A stretch of 64,000 nucleotides of DNA, from NCBI GenBank assembly GCA_008921705.1, contig VFFE01006615.1, forward strand, positions 7,475 to 71,474, read 5' to 3'. A program made the translations under genes and the position numbers. Source of the DNA: Burhinus oedicnemus. Taxonomy: Eukaryota; Chordata; Aves; Charadriiformes; Burhinidae. Below are positions 59,301-64,000 of the stretch, one piece after another. Position 1 is the stretch's first letter. Each line of letters begins with the position of its first letter. The notes under the pieces are model-generated. The model was not told the origin of the DNA and did not search any database. It saw only the letters and a list, made by a program, of their open reading frames with translations.

Positions 59301-59445
59301 ACAGAATCACAGGGGTTGGAAGGGACCTCTGGAGATCATCTAGTCCAACCCCCCCTGCCAGAGCAGGGTCACCTACAGCAGGTTGCACAGGAAGGCGTCC
59401 GGGCAGGTTTGGAATGTCTCCAAGAGTGGGAGACTCCACAACCTC
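59301..59445 (-). mobile_element. CR1 LINE, short 3' end copy
   Basis: Minus-strand CR1 with CACAGAATCACAGGGGTTGG, GACCTCTGGAGATCATCTAG, the CCAACCCCCCCTGCCAGAG region and AGACTCCACAACCTCTC. Severely 5'-truncated; only the 3' end remains. Confidence 0.93.
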
Positions 59446-60289
59446 TCATACAGCCTTTCGCATGGACTCAGCTGCATGGACACACCTGCCAACACATCTA
59501 CGCGCTGGCATGCACGTGCATCCGCAAGGCACGTGCAATCACGGTGATGCACGCATGCGGAAGGGAACGGGCGCGTGTAGCTTGCCGGCACAAAAAAGCC
59601 AAGACCTCCTTGTGAAGTTTTCTGGTGTAGCTTTGGAGGTGAGACGTGGGAAGGAGCTACAACGTGGGCTGAGCTATCAGGCAGATCCTATGAAATACCA
59701 TTCGTACCAGGACGAGAAACCTTTCCTCCTACTTGCTGCATTTCCACTAGAGGGCTGGAAAAGCAAAGCTTGTGCAATGTGCAGTGATCGATACGTAGAA
59801 ACCTCATTTATTCCTTGTGCTTCTGCAGTTATGCAAACAAAGTCTTTTTCAATTTTTAAAAAACCCACTCTTTTAAGTATTTCTTTACTTCATTTCTTTA
59901 AATGTCAGCCAGAAACCTTTGCTATGTGTGTCCAAGGTGGCATCGCTGGCAGAGTTCGTATGGCATCAAGCAGAGTCTGTGGCGCTTTGAAAAAAGGCGT
60001 TTGCGTGAAGCAGTGTCTCATGGGCCAGAAACAAGGGAACGTCTTTCTTATTTTAGACACATCTCTCGTTCCTGTCCATCCGTGTGACCATCCATGCATC
60101 TATCCATGTCCTCCAATGCTCTTATTCTATCAGCTTACCTATTAATATTCCTAATTATTTAAACAAAATTACTTCCTACCATCTGTTTGCCTGCCTGCTC
60201 GTTCCACTGGGATTCGACTCCAAAGCTGGTGTTGCTGTTGTTCTCCTACTGAGCTTTCTGCATAAATAACAGCTTTTGGGTACATTTGA

Positions 60290-60292
<3 letters not shown>
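59446..60292. other. Low-copy DNA with CpG-dense patch; 243-codon chance frame
   Basis: The longest frame of the window (59414-60145, plus) begins inside antisense CR1 sequence and runs on without a known domain. Its origin across a transposon edge argues against a gene. The patch at 59457-59590 has unusually many CpGs and is listed separately. The rest shows no recognisable feature. Confidence 0.5.
59457..59590. promoter_or_regulatory. CpG-dense patch with paired CACGTG E-boxes
   Basis: At least a dozen CpGs in about 130 bp, next to a CR1 end. CACGTG occurs at 59513-59518, inside the perfect palindrome TGCACGTGCA (59511-59520), and again at 59530-59535. Bases GCACGCATGCGG follow. Canonical E-boxes of this type bind bHLH-ZIP factors (MYC/MAX, USF, TFE families). 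No transcript or conservation evidence is available. Confidence 0.3.

Positions 60293-60320
<28 letters not shown>
60293..60320 (+). repeat. T28 homopolymer
   Basis: Twenty-eight consecutive T, preceded by GAAGC and followed by GGTGAGG. If it is a poly(A) tail, the inserted sequence would extend rightwards on the minus strand. I see neither a polyadenylation signal at 60321-60360 nor flanking duplications. Confidence 0.97.
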
Positions 60321-62236
60321 GGTGAGGAACATTGCAGATAAACAAGTCTTCTTTCTGACTAGCTTTGACCACCTCCTTGAATGTAAATGGATTTGAAGTG
60401 ATGCTTTGGCTTCAGGCAGGTGCTATGTCTAATGTTAAATCTGAGGACAAGGAAGGCAGTTTATCTCCTAAGTGCTTTGGAGGAGATATCGCCGGGAGCT
60501 ATTCAGAGACTCTGTTTCTGAGAAGCCGAAGGGAAACGAGAGTAACGAGCGCTCTCGTATTTCCTTATTTTTAAGGTTAAAGGAGTATCTTTACGAGGGC
60601 CGCTCCCTTCACCCTTAAACTGAGCTGTACAGAGAGAAACCCTGTTTACCACCAAGAAATAAAGAAGCGTTGCTAATGAATTGCTGCTCTATGATTCTTC
60701 TATTCCCTTAAGCCTTGCAGTTAATTATGATATTAACTGTTACTGTTATATTATGCTGACATTTAGAGGACTCCAAAAATTGGCACAATGTGCAAAACGG
60801 GAGAATTTAAACACAGAGAAGCTACCGAGTGATGCTTGGGCGAGGAGGGAAGATCACCCTTTGCTGACAAGAGAGACTGGCTGAACTTTTTCTCTATTTG
60901 CCTGTGACGTACAGCTTGTCAGAACTGGCAGGTTTTAAGCAGAAATGATACCATAGTGGAAGTAACTGAGTAAATCTATGAACAAGCACTAAATATTCCT
61001 GTTTAGGAATCACACAGTTCAAACTGATCATTAAGAACTGCAGAATATACTTCTCCCCCCCATTCAAAGCAATTAATTTCATGAACAAGAACGAAGCGGC
61101 AGAGAAAAAGTTTAACCACAGCAGATAATAATAATAAAAAGCCTCCTGAAGCTTTTGAAGCATTATGACATGGATTTCAATTTAGCTGCTCGCTTGCAAA
61201 CTCTCTGCTGGTGAAACGTGTCTGCAAATCCTGGCGGAGGTGCCTGGTTCTCACCTGGTACTGGCAGATGGCAGAGGAACACGGTCTGCCAATTTTGGAT
61301 GTCAAAGTAGCATAATCACTCCGCTTCTTTACTAGCTACGAGGCATGGTCTATTGGGGGAAGTGGGTACTGCTCAGATGATGGAAGCAGCTCCAAAACCA
61401 ACATCCGTGTCCGTAATTTGCACAGCAGATAGCTCATGGTTCCCCTGCAACTGATACTTTCTGCAATAACAGGCAATTTTCTCCTGGCTGTCGGTGAGCA
61501 GAACCACTTCTCCAGCTGGCGGGCAGAGGTTTCAACCGTAGCTTGAAGGGTCCTGTGCTCAAATGCACAGTCTCGTGTTTGAGATGTCCCAGAAGAATGT
61601 CTTTCCAGAGAGATTCACAAGAACAAATTGCTTTTCCAAAAGAAGAGTTCAAAACTCTTGTTTCCTGAGCCATGCAAAATTTAACTTGACAAAGGTGAGG
61701 ATATAACATAAAGAGTAATCAGTCTTGCGTCACGTAGGCAGAAAATATTGTCATTGCAAGAAAGTGCGCATGTATGGCTGTACTGTACCCTGCCAGAAGG
61801 AAGACATATATCTTTGTTAAAGTAAGTGGTTCTAGAAGACCAGCTAAGCCCAACTAATTTATATATTAACTAAATCATTAACAAAGCAGTTAATTAGCTG
61901 GTATACAATAGAAACCCCATCAGCAGGAGGCAGATCACCTGTCTAGCTGCTCTCTGAATTAGAATTGGAGGCTTCTCCACAGCTGCTGGAGGTGGGTTTG
62001 TCCAGAGGATTCAAAGCCCTCCCCACTGCCAGCATAGGGAGACCCAGCCCCAAGGTCAGTTGGAGGCTTGATGATGCAGATGCTCCCCATATGCTGTTAT
62101 CTCTGTTTCTAAAACAGGGAAATGGGTAAAGAAAGCAACACACGGAGTCTTGGGGGTTGAAAGGTAAAGCCGTACCTCTGCACCTCTCCTGACTTTCTTA
62201 CCTCTGCTTTCCCTCTTGGTTTTGCTCTTCTGTGCT
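60321..62236. other. Low-copy non-coding DNA, no gene recognised
   Basis: No gene or transposon recognised. Candidate element at 60450-60770 is listed separately. Frames are at most 91 codons. Confidence 0.55.
60450..60770. other. Candidate conserved non-coding element
   Basis: A repeat-free block with a GAGCGCTC palindrome (60547-60554), CpGs in the 60480-60610 part, and homeodomain-like TTAATTATGATATTAA at 60721-60736. The call is motif-based only. Confidence 0.23.
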
Positions 62237-62638
62237 AAGAAGGAAGGGAAGAAAGAAGGAAGGGAAGAAAGAAGGAAGGGAAGAAAGAAGGAAGGGAAGA
62301 AAGAAGGAAGGGAAGAAGGGAGGGAGGAAGGGAAGAAGGGAAGAAAGAAGGAAGGGAGGAAGGGAAGAAAGAAGGGAGGGAGGAAGGGAAGAAAGAAGGG
62401 AGGGAGGAAGGGAAGAAAGAAGAAAGAAGGGAGGGAGGAAGGGAAGCAAGAAGGGAGGGAGGAAGGGAAGCAAGAAGGAAGGGAGGAAGGGAAGAAAGAA
62501 GGAAGAAGGAAGGGAGGAAGGGAAGAAAGAAGGAAGAAGGAAGGGAGAAGGGAAGGAAGAAGGAAGGGAGGAAGGGAAGAAAGAAAGAAAGAAGGAAAGA
62601 AGGAAAAAGGAGGGAAAGAGGAAAGAAAGAAAGAAAGA
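62237..62638 (+). repeat. Long polypurine array of 16-bp GAAGGAAGGGAAGAAA-like units
   Basis: About 400 bases of purine on the plus strand with only two C interruptions (GGAAGCAAG near 62446 and 62470). The left part repeats a 16-bp unit GAAGGAAGGGAAGAAA almost perfectly. Farther right the units vary (GGGAGGAAGGGAAGAAA and shorter). Frames through it are Lys/Glu/Gly/Arg on plus and Phe/Leu/Pro/Ser on minus and are not genes. Mirror symmetry makes triplex (H-DNA) formation plausible. Confidence 0.98.
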
Positions 62639-63800
62639 CTTCCTTGCAAACCTATCTGCCTTTTCTCAACCTCCCCTAGGCTGTGAAGCATCGAGCTGAC
62701 ATGGATATCTGCTGACATGGATATCTGCTGACATCTCTATCCTTGGTTCCCAGCTGTAGTCGTTCTGCTTTCAGCTGCCTTGCTTTCCCCAGCTGAGATG
62801 TCACTAGAAGCTCATGTCTAGTTTCTGCTCCACAGACCATAATCCATGTTCCCACAGTGTCCCAGACAGGAACATATCACATCTGCATATAGCCTGGTGT
62901 CACCACTCTGCTCTAGTCATGAAACACAGATTTTTAACTTGCTTCAAGAAGATGAGCTTTCCAGTAACTGTGTTCAGGATGATGTGGTCTTAATGTGACA
63001 AACTATGTTTTGAGAAGGTATATTGAGTGGTTTTTTCCTACCAGTATAATGCCAGATAGCAGAAAGAAAGATCAGCAGGGACTGACTTGGTCATCAAATC
63101 CTACCCTATGAAATTTACATTTAAAACCAATTCCAAAAAGTACTGGAAAGAGCAGGTATGTAAAGCAATTATAGCAAAATGCGAATTTTAACCCCGGGCT
63201 TGGACAGCCCTGGGCTCTCTGAGTGACCTTGGACCGCTCACTTTCCTTTGCCAGAGGTTACTCCTATGTAAAAAGAAATCTTTATATTTCTATCCCTTCC
63301 TTGACACTTCCCTCCTTGACACAATGAAAAGTGTGATTCATTCTCATCGCTTCCCAACAAATTTCCAGGGGAAGTCCACACCTTGCAAGTGCAGATTCTG
63401 GATGGGGAGATACCTGTGAGAAATTCCTCTCACCTTTCATCCAGTTGCCCGGAGTACAGTCAAGGATAGTGTTTTTGTTTTGTTAAAGCCTCCATCCACC
63501 GTGAGACATTCAGCAGCCCTGCATGACTGCATCCTGGAAGGTCCACTGAGGAGAGCGAGGTACCCTCAAACAGTGGATGGAGGTGGGTTGGGTCTACTGA
63601 AGATAGCCAGGGAAATATTTAGATGTGTTTAGTGGAGCAATGTGTGATACGTATCTCTATATTCCAGCACTTTTGTAGTGCTGTTGCCTTTAGCTCCTTA
63701 TTCCCTAGTGTCCAGCTGCTTCCAGCTTGCTACCTTCTCTGATGAGTTCCCTTCAGACTCTGTTTTGCTCTTCTTGCCTCCCTGTCGTTGCTTCACTGGA
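62639..63800. other. Low-copy DNA with a small tandem duplication
   Basis: Directly after the purine array, GCTGACATGGATATCT is repeated (62695-62710, 62711-62726, partial 62727-62734). The rest shows no gene or recognised repeat. Confidence 0.55.
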
Positions 63801-63960
63801 AATGCAATTCACTGTCCCATTAAATCTAACAAAATTCAATGCAACTTAATTCAGGTCTGTTTTCAGTGGTTTTTTCATTCAACTTGCCCTAATTCAATCT
63901 ATTTCGACTAACTGCAACACAGTTAAATGCAATTCCAAGAATTTCATTAAAAATAATTCG
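63801..63960 (+). repeat. Second degenerate pentamer-phased tract
   Basis: Pentamers recur in register, allowing two phase slips. At 63801 AATGC-AATTC; at 63839 AATGC-AACTT-AATTC. From 63876 the frame is constant: CATTC, AACTT, GCCCT, AATTC, AATCT, ATTTC, then AACAC at 63916, AATGC at 63926 and AATTC at 63931. AATGC, AATTC and AACAC are shared with the tract at 21421. The right end is near the window edge and its full extent cannot be seen. Confidence 0.5.
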
Positions 63961-64000
63961 CTGCAGAGGAAATAAATAGCACTCACTCAAAACAAACAAC

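Noticed and set aside
59414..60145. 243-codon plus-strand frame as a gene
   Set aside because: It starts inside antisense CR1 sequence, has no recognised domain, and overlaps other frames; most likely chance.
62056..62718. 220-codon minus-strand frame rich in Phe, Leu, Pro, Ser, and plus-strand Lys/Glu/Gly frames
   Set aside because: Translations of the purine array; no coding sequence.
1..64000. An undescribed multi-gene system
   Set aside because: No gene clusters, defence-like modules, RNA genes or organised coding regions are visible; the content fits bird intergenic or intronic DNA with retroelements.

Overview
This window looks like intergenic or intronic DNA from a bird. The main evidence is the repeat content. 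There are eleven CR1 LINE loci, some ending in the avian CR1 3' terminus (repeats of ATTCTATG or the reverse complement). There are also two solo LTRs of avian endogenous-retrovirus type. One (15387-15689, minus strand) has the compact TATA / AATAAA layout of avian alpharetrovirus-like LTRs. The other (44272-44849, plus strand) is an ERVL-like LTR flanked by a perfect 5-bp target-site duplication. Turtles and crocodilians also carry CR1, so 'bird' is an inference.

I recognise no host protein-coding gene, tRNA, rRNA, snoRNA or CRISPR array. The longest open frames (243, 211, 178, 176, 168 and 144 codons) show no domain I know, no convincing splice-site context and no supporting neighbours. Several start at non-ATG codons. 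I treat them as chance ORFs, except that 5010-5444 deserves a conservation check. All recognisable coding sequence is decayed CR1 ORF2, mostly its C-terminal end, plus one piece of the reverse-transcriptase domain.

Layout: 1-183 CR1 remnant cut by the window edge; 184-4317 low-copy DNA; 4318-4945 CR1; 4946-15386 low-copy DNA with a (TTTA)n array at 9072; 15387-15689 alpharetrovirus-like solo LTR; 15690-21420 low-copy DNA with a (GT)n array; 21421-21615 a degenerate pentamer-phased tract; 21708-22413 the best preserved CR1; 25984-26229 compound polypurine microsatellites; 27766-31768 a CR1-rich cluster with a CR1 mosaic in mixed orientations; 31769-40249 low-copy DNA with microsatellites at 34779-35099; 40250-41095 CR1; 44267-44854 ERVL-like solo LTR with duplication; 49385-59445 four short CR1 fragments in low-copy DNA; 60293-60320 a T28 tract; 62237-62638 a 400-bp polypurine array; 63801-63960 a second degenerate pentamer-phased tract.

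Several low-copy stretches (641-965, 5030-5420, 8270-8670, 19140-19480, 33090-33480, 45660-45960, 52050-52350, 60450-60770) are rich in homeodomain/POU-type words and palindromes. They are my candidates for conserved non-coding regulatory elements, but conservation cannot be judged from one sequence. I did not find an undescribed multi-gene system. The most unusual structures are the two dispersed pentamer-phased tracts, the mixed-orientation CR1 mosaic and the two solo LTRs.
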